From Vibrio sp. SCSIO 43135 (GTDB lineage Bacteria > Pseudomonadota > Gammaproteobacteria > Enterobacterales > Vibrionaceae), in NCBI RefSeq assembly GCF_023716665.1, contig NZ_CP071859.1:2046001-2110000 (forward strand): DNA of 64,000 nucleotides, written 5' to 3'. Both the position numbers and the translations under genes were made by a program. Within the stretch, counting starts at the first letter, position 1; each line of letters starts with the position of its first letter. Positions 1 to 9,570 of the stretch are shown here, piece after piece. The notes below the pieces were generated by a model that was not told where the DNA came from, did no database searches, and saw only the letters and a program-made list of their open reading frames with translations.

Positions 1-1
1 T

Positions 2-367
2 ATTATTGTTGCTATCCTTGGTTTCCCTATGGACGTTGCGGTATGGCCACCAGTGATGCGTGTTGCTCTGTTAGTAGGTGTTTTCCTACCACTACTTGAA
101 GCTGGTATGCAAATGGTAAAAGACACCAAGGACTCGCAAGCTGCAGGTATTTGTATCTTCGCTTCTGTAGTTGCTAACCCTGTATTAGCATGGGCTCTGA
201 CCATGTTCTTAGACAACAACGGCCTAATTGGCGATAAAGAACGTGCCACTCGTCTATCGTTTGCAGACAAGATCATTATCCCTGTTGGTGTATTTGTTAT
301 CTGTCTCGTTGCTATGCTTGCTGTAGGTATGCTAGAAAGCCAATATGGCTTAAAAGCTTGGCTATAA
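2..367 (+). CDS. C-terminal part of a multi-pass membrane protein (DUF3360-like), cut by window start
   Basis: The reading frame is open from the first bases of the window, so this is the 3' end of a longer gene. About 121 residues are visible. At least three hydrophobic segments can be seen (around the VALLVGVFLPLL, ASVVANPVLAWAL and IIPVGVFVICLVAML stretches), with a charged loop containing GDKERATR. The product is an inner-membrane protein. From memory it resembles the DUF3360 family of uncharacterised vibrio membrane proteins; it does not look like the formate channel FocA that precedes pflB in enterobacteria. A strong terminator follows at 392-420, so it is probably transcribed apart from pflB. 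Family assignment is tentative. Confidence 0.5.
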   Translation: MIVAILGFPMDVAVWPPVMRVALLVGVFLPLLEAGMQMVKDTKDSQAAGICIFASVVANPVLAWALTMFLDNNGLIGDKERATRLSFADKIIIPVGVFVICLVAMLAVGMLESQYGLKAWL

Positions 368-658
368 GCACCATCGATTCAAAAAATGTGTGGGTAGCGC
401 AAGTCGCTACCCTACTTTTATCAACTTTTTTTATCTTTTATTGATTTAGTTTAAGGTTTACGGATTTTTTTTAGTTTACTCTTAATTTCAAGTTAGCGAG
501 TCTCTTTCTCGAAACGAGTAACAATATCTATAGTATTAACGTTGAATTTTGAAACTATACATATTGTTATTAATAAAGAGTGTACTGGTTCCCTCTCTGG
601 GATTGCTGGCTCAACAGTAAACAGTACGTGTTTTTTCTACTAAAAAGGTAGGTATGTC
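368..658 (+). promoter_or_regulatory. pflB upstream region with weak FNR-like half-site
   Basis: This 291-bp AT-rich region lies between the terminator and pflB and must hold the pflB promoter(s). At 441-454 the sequence TTGAT-TTAG-TTTAA matches one full half of the FNR consensus TTGAT-N4-ATCAA and part of the other. Anaerobic control of pfl by FNR/ArcA is established in E. coli; a site here is only suggested. The ribosome-binding site for pflB is the AGG at 650-652, six bases before the ATG. Confidence 0.35.
392..420 (+). terminator. Intrinsic terminator after the membrane-protein gene
   Basis: A perfect 8-bp stem (GGGTAGCG / CGCTACCC, 5-nt loop) at 392-412 is followed by a T-rich run (TACTTTTA). 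It lies 25 bp after the stop codon and separates this gene from pflB. Confidence 0.8.
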
Positions 659-2935
659 ATGGCAGAGCAATTTGCTAAAGCTTGGGAAGGTTTTGCTGAA
701 GGTGATTGGCAGAACGAAGTAAACGTTCGTGATTTCATTCAAAAGAACTACACACCGTATGAAGGCGACGAGTCTTTCCTAGTTTCTGAAGGTACTGAAG
801 CAACAAACGTACTTTGGGCTAAAGTAATGGAAGGCATCAAGCAGGAAAACGCGACTCACGCACCTGTTGATTTCGATACTTCTGTTATCTCTACCATCAC
901 TTCTCATGATGCTGGTTACATCAACAAAGACCTTGAAACTATCGTTGGTCTTCAGACTGAAGCACCTCTAAAACGTGCAATCATGCCTAACGGCGGTGTA
1001 CGTATGATCGAAGGTTCTTGTAAAGCTTACGGTCGTACGCTAGACCCACAAGTTTCTAAAATCTACTCTGAGTACCGCAAAACGCACAACCAAGGCGTTT
1101 TCGATGTGTACTCTCCTGATATCCTAAAATGTCGTAAGTCTGGTGTTCTGACTGGTCTTCCAGATGCATACGGCCGTGGTCGTATCATCGGTGACTACCG
1201 TCGTGTTGCACTGTACGGTGTAGACTTCCTAATGAAGGACAAAGTTGCTCAGTTCCACTCTACTCAAGAGAAACTAGAAGCTGGCGACGATCTACAAATG
1301 ACTATGCAGCTGCGTGAAGAGCTTCAAGAGCAACACCGTGCTCTAGGTCAAATGAAAGAAATGGCTGCGTCTTACGGCTTCGACATTTCTGGTCCTGCGA
1401 CTACAGCTCAAGAAGCTATCCAGTGGACTTACTTCGGTTACCTAGCAGCTGTTAAATCTCAAAACGGCGCGGCTATGTCTCTAGGTCGTACTTCGACTTT
1501 CCTTGACGTATACGTTGAGCGTGACATCGCAGCTGGCATCATCACTGAAGAACAAGCTCAGGAAATGATCGACCACTTCGTAATGAAGCTACGTATGGTT
1601 CGCTTCCTACGTACTCCTGAGTACGATGAGCTATTCTCTGGCGACCCGATCTGGGCAACAGAATCTATGGGTGGTATGGGTGTTGACGGTCGTACGCTAG
1701 TAACACGTACAAACTTCCGTTTCCTAAACACGCTATACACTATGGGTCCTTCTCCAGAGCCAAACATCACTGTACTTTGGTCTGAGCAGCTACCTGACGG
1801 CTTCAAGAAGTTCTGTGCGAAGGTATCTATCGATACTTCTTCTATCCAGTACGAGAACGATGACCTAATGCGTCCAGATTTCGACAACGATGACTACGCT
1901 ATCGCTTGTTGTGTATCGCCAATGGTTATCGGTAAGCACATGCAGTTCTTCGGCGCTCGTGCAAACTTAGCTAAAACTCTTCTATACGTTATCAACGGCG
2001 GTGTAGATGAGAAGCTTAAGATCCAAGTTGGTCCTAAGACTGAAGCAATGACTGACGAAGTTCTAGACTTCGACAAAGTTTGGGCTGGTCTAGACAACTT
2101 CATGGATTGGCTAGCTAAGCAATACGTGACTGCGCTAAACGCAATCCACTACTCTCACGACAAGTACAGCTACGAAGCAGCGCTTATGGCTCTACACGAC
2201 CGTGACGTTCGCCGTACAATGGCTTGTGGTATCGCTGGTCTATCAGTTGCAGCTGACTCTCTATCTGCAATTAAGTACGGCACAGTTAAGCCAATCCGTG
2301 ACGAAGACGGCATCGCAATCGACTTCGACATCTCTGGCGACTACCCGAAATTTGGTAACAACGACGCGCGTGTTGATGACATGGCTTGTGAACTTGTGAC
2401 TATCTTCATGAACAAGATCCGTAAGCTTAAGACTTACCGTGATGCAGTACCTACACAGTCTATCCTGACTATCACTTCAAACGTGGTATACGGTAAGAAG
2501 ACTGGTACTACACCAGACGGTCGTAAAGCAGGTGCTCCATTCGCTCCAGGTGCAAACCCAATGCACGGTCGCGATGAAAAAGGTGCTGTAGCTTCTCTTA
2601 CTTCTGTAGGTAAACTACCGTTTGCTGACGCTAAAGATGGTATCTCATACACATTCTCTATCGTTCCAAACGCACTAGGTAAAGAAGAAGATTCACAGCG
2701 TTCGAACCTTGCTGGCCTAATGGATGGTTATTTCCACCACGAGCAAGGCATTGAAGGTGGTCAGCACCTAAATGTGAACGTTCTTAACCGTGAGACTCTA
2801 GAAGACGCAGTTAAGCACCCAGAGAACTACCCTCAGCTAACAATCCGTGTATCCGGTTACGCTGTTCGCTTCAACTCTCTAACTGTTGAGCAGCAAAAAG
2901 ACGTAATCGCACGTACGTTTACTGAAACTCTGTAA
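659..2935 (+). CDS. pflB: Pyruvate formate-lyase (formate C-acetyltransferase)
   Basis: Cytoplasmic glycyl-radical enzyme that splits pyruvate plus CoA into acetyl-CoA and formate during anaerobic growth. The 758-residue length matches the E. coli enzyme (760). The catalytic cysteine pair is visible as ACCVSP (Cys417-Cys418) and the C-terminal glycyl-radical motif as RVSGYAVRF (Gly733). Codon use is strongly biased, with very many Leu CTA codons, as expected for a highly expressed gene. Its activase gene pflA lies 3.3 kb downstream instead of adjacent. It feeds the AckA-Pta pathway encoded at 49.7-53.2 kb. The call is secure. Confidence 0.98.
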   Translation: MAEQFAKAWEGFAEGDWQNEVNVRDFIQKNYTPYEGDESFLVSEGTEATNVLWAKVMEGIKQENATHAPVDFDTSVISTITSHDAGYINKDLETIVGLQTEAPLKRAIMPNGGVRMIEGSCKAYGRTLDPQVSKIYSEYRKTHNQGVFDVYSPDILKCRKSGVLTGLPDAYGRGRIIGDYRRVALYGVDFLMKDKVAQFHSTQEKLEAGDDLQMTMQLREELQEQHRALGQMKEMAASYGFDISGPATTAQEAIQWTYFGYLAAVKSQNGAAMSLGRTSTFLDVYVERDIAAGIITEEQAQEMIDHFVMKLRMVRFLRTPEYDELFSGDPIWATESMGGMGVDGRTLVTRTNFRFLNTLYTMGPSPEPNITVLWSEQLPDGFKKFCAKVSIDTSSIQYENDDLMRPDFDNDDYAIACCVSPMVIGKHMQFFGARANLAKTLLYVINGGVDEKLKIQVGPKTEAMTDEVLDFDKVWAGLDNFMDWLAKQYVTALNAIHYSHDKYSYEAALMALHDRDVRRTMACGIAGLSVAADSLSAIKYGTVKPIRDEDGIAIDFDISGDYPKFGNNDARVDDMACELVTIFMNKIRKLKTYRDAVPTQSILTITSNVVYGKKTGTTPDGRKAGAPFAPGANPMHGRDEKGAVASLTSVGKLPFADAKDGISYTFSIVPNALGKEEDSQRSNLAGLMDGYFHHEQGIEGGQHLNVNVLNRETLEDAVKHPENYPQLTIRVSGYAVRFNSLTVEQQKDVIARTFTETL

Positions 2936-2966
2936 AACATCCGTTAATAAACGCTTGTTAACAGTA

Positions 2967-2998
2967 AAAGCCCTGCTCTATTGAGCTGGGCTTTTTTA
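2967..2998 (+). terminator. Intrinsic terminator of pflB
   Basis: Stem AAAGCCC...GGGCTTT with an inner GCTC/GAGC arm (one mismatch) and a TATT loop is followed by TTTTTT. It lies about 30 bp after the pflB stop. Confidence 0.88.
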
Positions 2999-3145
2999 TT
3001 ATTCAAAAACATAATTATTAGTTATGAACTCGATGCGGTAAATTGGCGAGCTCGTGCACATTTGTACTTGTTTCTGCATTCTTTGCTCACAGATGGTTAC
3101 AAGTTGCGGTAACATGAGGGTTCATTCAAGATTTGTAGTACACAC

Positions 3146-4150
3146 ATGAAGTTCACTCACCTATTACCTTTGCTCCTGCTATCGACTAGCGCTGTAGCCT
3201 CTGAACGTTCTACCGTTACTTTTGGCTTAGACAATGATGGCGTATTCGGTGTCGATCAGGATTACACCAACGGAATATTCCTCTCTTATACATCCAGTGC
3301 CATTAACGAACCTTGGCTCATATTTAAGCCTCTCAGCCTTTCATTTTGGGGCGCAGGTTCACTGGATAAATGGGAATTTACGCTCGGTCATAAAATGTGG
3401 ACTCCTTCAGATATCGAAGATACCACTCCGCGCGCGAACGACCGCCCATACGCAGGTTACTTCCATGGTGAACTGAACTACATCAGCCTACACCCCCAAC
3501 AAGCTCAACGCTTCAACTTAACACTGGGTGCAACGGGCGAAAACTCCTACGCAGACCAAGCACAAAAGTTGGTTCACAGTATTACCGGATCAGACGACCC
3601 GAACGGTTGGGAATTTCAAATTGATGATGAAGTAGTGGGAAGTGTGGGCTATTTGAGCCACTTTAACCTAATGCGTAATCGCTCCATTGCCAATACAGAT
3701 TGGGAAATCTCCAATGTATCGGAAGCGAATGTCGGTAACTTCCGAAGTGATGTCTCTACAGGCTTAATGTTTCGCTGGGGTACCGACCTAGCAGGCAACA
3801 TGGGGGCTGCGAACATCAGCACAGAAAACCCATTTCGTGCAGGCATGATTGGTGCGTCCAATTCCGCTTGGTTCGTCTTTACCGGTATTGAAGGTCGCTA
3901 TCGTTTCAACGATATAACCATTGAAGGCGATCGCTCTGGGGTTGAAGAGTGGGCGCTAGAGAATGGACAAGATCCAAGTATCTATGATGTGACTCTTGAG
4001 AATGTTCAAGCTAGTGCCGTTGCTGGTGTCGCTTGGTATAATGAATACGTAGGCGTGAGCTTAGCAGCAACAGTGAAAACGCCCGATTACAAAGAAGCCA
4101 CTGAATCCATTTACGGTACTGGTGCCTTCTCTTTCTGGGCGTTCTTCTAA
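3146..4150 (+). CDS. LpxR-like outer-membrane lipid A deacylase (DUF2219)
   Basis: Predicted outer-membrane beta-barrel that removes 3'-acyloxyacyl chains from lipid A. The 334-residue protein begins with a signal peptide (hydrophobic LLPLLLLSTS, cleavage near Ala18-Ser19). Family hallmarks are visible: the N-D pair at Asn30-Asp31 followed by a DYTNG motif (39-43), and NDRPYAGY (98-105). The protein ends in an aromatic residue (SFWAFF), typical of outer-membrane barrels. It stands alone, with its 3' end 6 bp from that of the convergent chemoreceptor gene. Family membership is well supported; the exact activity is inferred from Salmonella LpxR. Confidence 0.8.
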   Translation: MKFTHLLPLLLLSTSAVASERSTVTFGLDNDGVFGVDQDYTNGIFLSYTSSAINEPWLIFKPLSLSFWGAGSLDKWEFTLGHKMWTPSDIEDTTPRANDRPYAGYFHGELNYISLHPQQAQRFNLTLGATGENSYADQAQKLVHSITGSDDPNGWEFQIDDEVVGSVGYLSHFNLMRNRSIANTDWEISNVSEANVGNFRSDVSTGLMFRWGTDLAGNMGAANISTENPFRAGMIGASNSAWFVFTGIEGRYRFNDITIEGDRSGVEEWALENGQDPSIYDVTLENVQASAVAGVAWYNEYVGVSLAATVKTPDYKEATESIYGTGAFSFWAFF

Positions 4151-4156
4151 CAAGTC

Positions 4157-6037
4157 CTAAATAGTAAAACGTTGGCAGTCTGAATTCAGGCTGCTTGAAC
4201 GTTTGTCCACAAGTTGGCTGGTTGCTCTTAACTGTTCGTTGTTGTCTTCCAGCTCTTTCATCGCACCGGAAATTTGCGTCATGTTGTCCGCCATAGACTG
4301 ACTAGTGGTCGCTAGCTCTCTAATTGAAGCGAATATGACTTCCGTTTGGTGCGCCGCTTCATCGGCTTTTTCAGTGATTTGAGTCAACGCCTGCATAGCC
4401 TCATGGCCTTTTTCCTGCCCAACTCGTATCGATGATTCGGATTGGCCAATATACTGAATCACTTCCGCACTCTCTTTTTTCATAGTGTCGATGGTGTCTG
4501 ATATCTCAGTCACGGCATCTACCGTACGGACTGCTAAGCTTCTAACTTCGTCGGCTACCACCGCAAATCCTCGACCTTGCTCGCCTGCCCTAGCGGCCTC
4601 AATAGCCGCATTCAGTGCCAACAAGTTAGTCTGCTCGGCGATTCCGTTGATGATTTCCATGACAGAGTCGACTTTCGAAGAGGCTTCTTCCAGTTGCTGA
4701 GTGTGGCCTGCCGCTGAACTTAGGATCTTACCCACATCTTCTAGAGATCCAATAGCAGCAGTAATGACGGCTGCCCCCTCTTCAGCCGCTTGTGTCGAAG
4801 ACTTACTGATGTCTGCCACGAATTCTAACGAGTTTGATACTTCTTGAGTTGTTACGCTGACTTCTTCAGTTGCTGAAGCCAAAAGTTGAGTTTGTCCTAG
4901 TACTTCTGACTGATTGTGGACCAACCTGTCGATGCCAACGTTGAGCTCAGCTGCGTTTTCTGACAACGCATCACTGCTTTGTTGCACACCATGAACCAAT
5001 TCTCCTAAGTTTTCACAACTTTCATTAATCGTGGTGGCTAATTGATTGAATTCATCTTTATGATTCTTACTGATTACCATTCTCTGAGACAAATCCCCTT
5101 TCGCAACCGCCCCCAATACCTTGTTGGTCAAGTTGACAGAACGGGTAAGTGTCATACTGATCGTTATAAAAATTGCGATAGTGAACACAGCCAGTACTGC
5201 ACATGCCACCAGCACCGACCACTGTGTTTGAGTTGCACTTTTGCTCGCATTCGCTTGGTAACGATGACTTATATCGGCGAGCTCTGCTGTCACCGCGTTG
5301 ATGACACTAGTGAAATGCTCCTCACTGGCAAACAGCTGCTGATCCTTGCTACCTAGTTGCTGAGAGAGCTCACTCACTCGCATGAAGGTACTTTTGAATG
5401 CGTCGATTTCTTTCTCATACAAGTCCAACATCGCATAGGTATTCGACATATTGACGAAGCCCGCCATGGCTCGATTGAACAATTTTAAGTTTTTTTCATT
5501 CGGTTGAAGTAAGTAGTTTTGCTGCGCTTTGATCATGGCTTGAAAATCGGAGTTGAGCGTAACCATGCCGGTTTCTTCAATTTTTTGCTCAATGGTTGCA
5601 GCGAGTTGTTTAAGTTGTCCAAGGTTACCTTCGTCAACATTAAAACCAAGCTCTGCTTTGAGTTCTAGCCAAGGCACAATTGCAGTAGCAAATTCATTGG
5701 CACTTTCTGTTAATTCGCTGGCTTGTGTTGCAAGTCCTAATTCACGTAGAAAAAGCGCATCTTGCTCCGTCATGGCCTTAAGCTCATCCACTTTGGTTTT
5801 CACTTCTTGAACTTGGGAAGCTGTGAGTGAATCCAATTCTGAGGCTAAAAATAGCAACTCACTTTGCGTTCGATAGATAGACATCGAACCATCGGCTACT
5901 TCACCACTGCTGTGGTACTGCTCTTCCATTCCAGATAACCGATTCGACGTGAAAATGCCGAGCGTTAAAAAACCAACTGACAACACGACTAAGAACAAAG
6001 TGATCTTTTGTCGCTGAGACATGATTAGCGCATCCAT
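4157..6037 (-). CDS. Methyl-accepting chemotaxis protein
   Basis: Inner-membrane chemoreceptor that signals to CheA/CheW. The chosen ATG at 6037 has GAGGGA seven bases upstream, giving 626 residues; an in-frame ATG at 6073 lacks such a site. Order: short cytoplasmic tail, first membrane helix (about 8-27), a mostly helical periplasmic sensor domain (about 30-270), second helix (about 274-297), HAMP, and the cytoplasmic signalling domain. The conserved hairpin tip [20 protein letters not shown] is present near residue 465. No PAS, Cache or other named ligand fold is obvious, so the stimulus is unknown. No receptor-tail pentapeptide is seen. Confidence 0.93.
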   Translation of the reverse strand: MDALIMSQRQKITLFLVVLSVGFLTLGIFTSNRLSGMEEQYHSSGEVADGSMSIYRTQSELLFLASELDSLTASQVQEVKTKVDELKAMTEQDALFLRELGLATQASELTESANEFATAIVPWLELKAELGFNVDEGNLGQLKQLAATIEQKIEETGMVTLNSDFQAMIKAQQNYLLQPNEKNLKLFNRAMAGFVNMSNTYAMLDLYEKEIDAFKSTFMRVSELSQQLGSKDQQLFASEEHFTSVINAVTAELADISHRYQANASKSATQTQWSVLVACAVLAVFTIAIFITISMTLTRSVNLTNKVLGAVAKGDLSQRMVISKNHKDEFNQLATTINESCENLGELVHGVQQSSDALSENAAELNVGIDRLVHNQSEVLGQTQLLASATEEVSVTTQEVSNSLEFVADISKSSTQAAEEGAAVITAAIGSLEDVGKILSSAAGHTQQLEEASSKVDSVMEIINGIAEQTNLLALNAAIEAARAGEQGRGFAVVADEVRSLAVRTVDAVTEISDTIDTMKKESAEVIQYIGQSESSIRVGQEKGHEAMQALTQITEKADEAAHQTEVIFASIRELATTSQSMADNMTQISGAMKELEDNNEQLRATSQLVDKRSSSLNSDCQRFTI

Positions 6038-6259
6038 GAAATTTCCCTCAATCACCAATGGTGATTCCAGCAAAAGGCAATATACCCAAGTAAGTATTTA
6101 CATTTTTGTTATTAATAACAATTTTATAACATATTTCTAACCATGATCGATGTTTTTTTGCTGTTACAGTTTTCATCTTGAGGATTCGCCCTAAAGACCT
6201 ATTTATACAAAGGGTTTTGTAATAAAATAACGTACAAATCCCTTACTTGAGAGCACACC

Positions 6260-7000
6260 ATGTCTACAACTGGTCGTATCCACTCCTTTGAGTCTTGTGG
6301 AACCGTTGACGGTCCTGGAATTCGTTTTATTGTCTTTATGCAGGGCTGCTTAATGCGTTGTATGTATTGCCACAATCGCGATACTTGGGATACTCACGAT
6401 GGCAAGGAAGTCACTGTTGAAGAAATCATTAGTGAAGCAAAGTCTTATCGTCACTTTATGAATGCTTCCGGTGGTGGTGTCACATGTTCCGGTGGCGAAG
6501 CAATGTTGCAACCTGAGTTTGTGCGTGATTTCTTCCGTGCGGCAAAAGCAGAAGGCATTCACACCTGCTTAGATACCAATGGCTATATTCGTAAGCACAC
6601 TGAAGTTGTAGATGAAGTGCTCGAGGCGACAGACCTTGTCATGCTCGACCTTAAACATATGAAGGATGAAGTTCACCACGACTTTATTGGTGTCTCAAAT
6701 AGACGTACGCTCGACTTCGCTCGATACTTACACAAAATTGGTCAAAAGACTTGGATTCGATACGTTGTCGTTCCAGGTTACACCGACGATGAAGAAGCGG
6801 CGCACATGCTCGGTGAGTTCATTAAAGATATGGACAACATTGAGAAAGTCGAGTTACTTCCTTACCATAAGCTAGGTGCGCATAAGTGGGAAGCATTAGG
6901 TCACGATTACCCACTGGATGGTATCAACCCACCGTCAAAAGAGACAATGGACAATATCGTTTCTATCATCGGTCAGTATCACGATAACGTTAAGTATTAA
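6260..7000 (+). CDS. pflA: Pyruvate formate-lyase activating enzyme (radical SAM)
   Basis: Radical S-adenosylmethionine enzyme that puts the glycyl radical on PflB. It has 246 residues, the usual family length. The iron-sulphur cluster motif CxxxCxxC is seen as CLMRCMYC (Cys30, Cys34, Cys37), followed by the SAM-binding [10 protein letters not shown] stretch. In enterobacteria pflA follows pflB directly; here a deacylase gene and a divergent chemoreceptor gene separate them, so pflA has its own upstream region (6074-6259). The call is secure. Confidence 0.97.
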   Translation: MSTTGRIHSFESCGTVDGPGIRFIVFMQGCLMRCMYCHNRDTWDTHDGKEVTVEEIISEAKSYRHFMNASGGGVTCSGGEAMLQPEFVRDFFRAAKAEGIHTCLDTNGYIRKHTEVVDEVLEATDLVMLDLKHMKDEVHHDFIGVSNRRTLDFARYLHKIGQKTWIRYVVVPGYTDDEEAAHMLGEFIKDMDNIEKVELLPYHKLGAHKWEALGHDYPLDGINPPSKETMDNIVSIIGQYHDNVKY

Positions 7001-7027
7001 GTACATAACGGAAATACGATAGACTAT

Positions 7028-7054
7028 AAGCCAGCATTCTTTGCTGGCTTTTTT
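7028..7054 (+). terminator. Intrinsic terminator of pflA
   Basis: A 9-bp stem (AAGCCAGCA / TGCTGGCTT, 5-nt loop) is followed by TTTT. The next gene's ribosome-binding site (GGAG) starts only a few bases later, so the downstream gene probably relies on read-through or on a promoter inside pflA. Confidence 0.85.
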
Positions 7055-7069
7055 ATATGGAGATAAATC

Positions 7070-7738
7070 ATGCTGCTGCCAGAGCTGTTTGCATTGGCTA
7101 TCGTGACGGTTGTCATCGTGGTGTTTTGCTATACCGACGTAAATACAGTGTTTTTCCCAAAACTCCAGGCAGAGAAGACTTTCCAACACCTCACTTTCGC
7201 CAGCATGTTCGCCATTTTTATTCTTTGGTCAGCTCAGGCAGGGATTAAGCAAGGTTTAGACATCCATTTTCTCGCACTAACTACATTGTGTTTAATGTAT
7301 GGTTGGAAAAGTGCATTTACCATCACAATCCCAATCACTTTTGGCCTAGCTCTATTTGGTACAATCTCGTTTTACCACATCCCAGTATACCTGTTGGTTT
7401 CCAGCCTAATTCCAATCCTTGTTAGCTATTTAGTTTTCGAGCTCAGCTACCGATTTTTGCCACGTAATATATTTGTATTTATCTTTGTTGCTGGTTTTTT
7501 TAACGCCGCATTCACTGGCAGTATCCACCTCGTCGTCAATGCGCTTTGGTACTCCGTTAATGACGCGTATACGTGGCCTGAAATCGTTGATAACTACCTT
7601 GTATTCTTGCCTTTGCTCGCTTTCCCCGAGGGGTTACTCAATGGCATGTCAGTCGCCCTACTTTGTGTATTCAAACCAGAGTGGCTGCGAACGTTTTCTG
7701 ATAGAGATTACCTTTACCCACGAAACTCTCAAAAGTAG
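7070..7738 (+). CDS. CbiM-like integral membrane protein (ECF-type permease family)
   Basis: The 222-residue protein is almost entirely hydrophobic, with six or seven probable membrane helices and a short basic C-terminus. The layout resembles CbiM-type substrate-specific permeases of energy-coupling-factor transporters, but no ATPase or other transporter gene lies beside it, so transport is unproven. The start chosen has GGAG eight bases upstream. It lies 70 bp after pflA with a terminator between. The substrate cannot be told from sequence. Confidence 0.6.
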   Translation: MLLPELFALAIVTVVIVVFCYTDVNTVFFPKLQAEKTFQHLTFASMFAIFILWSAQAGIKQGLDIHFLALTTLCLMYGWKSAFTITIPITFGLALFGTISFYHIPVYLLVSSLIPILVSYLVFELSYRFLPRNIFVFIFVAGFFNAAFTGSIHLVVNALWYSVNDAYTWPEIVDNYLVFLPLLAFPEGLLNGMSVALLCVFKPEWLRTFSDRDYLYPRNSQK

Positions 7739-7861
7739 CCCTTCAAGCACGTTAAAAATTACATTTTTCACATTAAAACCGTGTTGAGATCATGTTTCGA
7801 GCCGGATAACACCTGTTAATCTTAGCTACAGAAAAATGAATATCTTTTAGTGAGGCTACTT

Positions 7862-8362
7862 ATGGAAATGACAAACGCTCAACGTTTGATCCTATCGAAC
7901 CAATATTACTTAATGTCTCAGATGGACCCTGAAAACCGTGCAAAGTACCAGCGTTTACAAATGATTGTTGAACGTGGTTATGAACTTCAAATGCGCGAGT
8001 TAAATAAAGATTTCGGCTGCTTAGTAGAAGCAGAGTGCCGTGAAATCATCGATATCTTAGAAATGTACCACGCAATGCAAGAGTCTAATAAAATGCTTGC
8101 AGAGCATGAACAATCGCAAGTGGATCAGCGCCGCCTTCAATTTTTAGGCTTCGATATCGCTAGTGAAGCGCAACTAGTGAACTATGTACGTTTCTTAATT
8201 GACTCAGAAGGACTTTATCCTCAATTCGACAAAGGCGATCACCACTTTAACAGTCAGATGCCAATGTTAGATAAATACCGCCGTATGCTGGTAACTTGGA
8301 AAAATTGTCCAAGACAATACCACCTATGCGCGACAGAGCTTACCCAAATTTTTAACGCGTAA
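7862..8362 (+). CDS. yfbU: YfbU family protein
   Basis: Small cytoplasmic protein of unknown function, conserved in enterobacteria and vibrios. It begins [16 protein letters not shown], closely matching E. coli YfbU, and at 166 residues has the same length. The ATG at 7862 is preceded by TGAGG at good spacing; a GTG at 7850 would add four residues and is less likely. Conserved segments such as [20 protein letters not shown] and CPRQYHL are visible. In E. coli overproduction has been linked to cell death, but no role is established. A strong terminator follows. Confidence 0.93.
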   Translation: MEMTNAQRLILSNQYYLMSQMDPENRAKYQRLQMIVERGYELQMRELNKDFGCLVEAECREIIDILEMYHAMQESNKMLAEHEQSQVDQRRLQFLGFDIASEAQLVNYVRFLIDSEGLYPQFDKGDHHFNSQMPMLDKYRRMLVTWKNCPRQYHLCATELTQIFNA

Positions 8363-8404
8363 GCTCTTCCCCTCTGTTTTAGGCACGTTAGAGCCAAGAA
8401 CGAC

Positions 8405-8433
8405 AAAAGGTTGGATTACATCCAACCTTTTTT
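8405..8433 (+). terminator. Intrinsic terminator of yfbU
   Basis: A 12-bp perfect stem (AAAAGGTTGGAT / ATCCAACCTTTT, loop TAC) is followed by further T residues. It lies between yfbU and the convergent ompV-like gene. Confidence 0.88.
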
Positions 8434-8486
8434 ACGCCAAATACTCTTGTTGTGCCAAAACAAAGGTCTACTCACTTTTCCTTTAT

Positions 8487-9257
8487 TTAGAAAACGTACG
8501 CCACACCGACGTTGGCCGTGGTATTGACCCCACTTTCGATAATCGGGCTTCGCTCGATATCACCTTCTAAGTTGGTGTAACGAACCCCACCTGTTACCCG
8601 AACTCTCGGTGTAATGTGCAGGTATGCCGAAGCTCCAATAAAGTACTGGCCGTCCCAATCTGCATCAAACTCCGTCAACCCACTTCTCATAGCCTCTTCA
8701 CCACTCACACCATATAAATGATTGTTGAGGTTCTCGCTGTTGTAGGCATATCCGATTGACGGTGTAATCGCCCAGCCGCGTTTTCTAATTGGTAGCCTCC
8801 ACGCAGCTTCTGCATATAAGCCATTATGTGTACGCCCAACATCGGTTCCTGCCGTCGCTTCAAACATACCCACCATGGTAATAAGCTGATAGCTGACACC
8901 ACCTAATATTGTCGAATCACGCTCGTCAAGCTTCTGAATTTGTTCATTGTCTGAGTCAGATGGCTTGAGCGTTCTTGGGTCATACACCAAGCGAAATACT
9001 ACGTTCTGTACTGAACCTACCGGATTAATGCGATAGCCTGCGCTAAAGCCACGTAAGAATAAGTGTTCTCCCTCGTAACCAATTACGGGAATGACTGTCT
9101 GATTTGATGGCGTGTCTTTATAAACAGCAGGAGAGTATGACGCTGCGACACCGAGTGACCACTGAGATATGTCAGCTTGTACTCCTGATGTCATCGCTGT
9201 CCAAACACCAATCGAACCCACTATTTGTTTCAAAAATCTCACACTGCCACCAGTCAC
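8487..9257 (-). CDS. MipA/OmpV family outer-membrane protein
   Basis: Predicted outer-membrane beta-barrel of the MipA/OmpV family. The protein has 256 residues from the GTG at 9257; a GTG at 9242 would give a more typical signal peptide (MRFLKQIVGSIGV..., cleavage after GVQA) and may be the true start. Alternating strands and a C-terminal aromatic residue (VAYVF) fit an outer-membrane barrel. OmpV is an immunogenic outer-membrane protein first described in V. cholerae, and MipA a murein-hydrolase scaffold in E. coli; the role of this copy is unknown. It is a single gene, divergent from the prkA operon. Confidence 0.85.
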   Translation of the reverse strand: MTGGSVRFLKQIVGSIGVWTAMTSGVQADISQWSLGVAASYSPAVYKDTPSNQTVIPVIGYEGEHLFLRGFSAGYRINPVGSVQNVVFRLVYDPRTLKPSDSDNEQIQKLDERDSTILGGVSYQLITMVGMFEATAGTDVGRTHNGLYAEAAWRLPIRKRGWAITPSIGYAYNSENLNNHLYGVSGEEAMRSGLTEFDADWDGQYFIGASAYLHITPRVRVTGGVRYTNLEGDIERSPIIESGVNTTANVGVAYVF

Positions 9258-9570
9258 CTCAAATTAATTAGGTTTGAAATATACAGAACAACGTACAGTT
9301 TATCAATACAATCATTGTTCATTTTTATTTATTAAGCATGAAGCATTCACTCACAAGAGGACTTTCTCATAGAAGCAAAACTGCGGAGAAGCACAGCCAT
9401 ATTCAACTCGCAAATGAGAAATTTTAGATAGGCGATTTTCATCACCCTTTTGCAAATAAACACATAATTGTTAAGCAAAATTCGAAATAGCAACTAGGCT
9501 TAAATAGGAAAGGATTTGTATTCCATTGCGGGTTGTTTGTCAGTATGACAGGTTCAGAGGGGATTTCATT
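9258..9570. promoter_or_regulatory. Divergent promoter region of the ompV-like gene and prkA
   Basis: This 313-bp region has no gene. It is AT-rich and must hold promoters for both flanking genes. A short palindrome (TGTCA-GTA-TGACA, 9538-9550) lies just before the prkA ribosome-binding site (AGAGGGG). No sigma-54 -24/-12 element was found on inspection. The E. coli prkA homologue yeaG is a general-stress and nitrogen-starvation gene; that regulation cannot be shown from this sequence. Confidence 0.4.

Noticed and set aside
441..454. Strong FNR site for pflB
   Set aside because: Only one half-site is good; it is kept as a weak candidate inside the upstream region and not as a firm site.
9420..9490. 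Sigma-54 promoter before prkA
   Set aside because: A TTTTGCAAA resembling a -12 element is present but the GG of the -24 element is missing at the right spacing.
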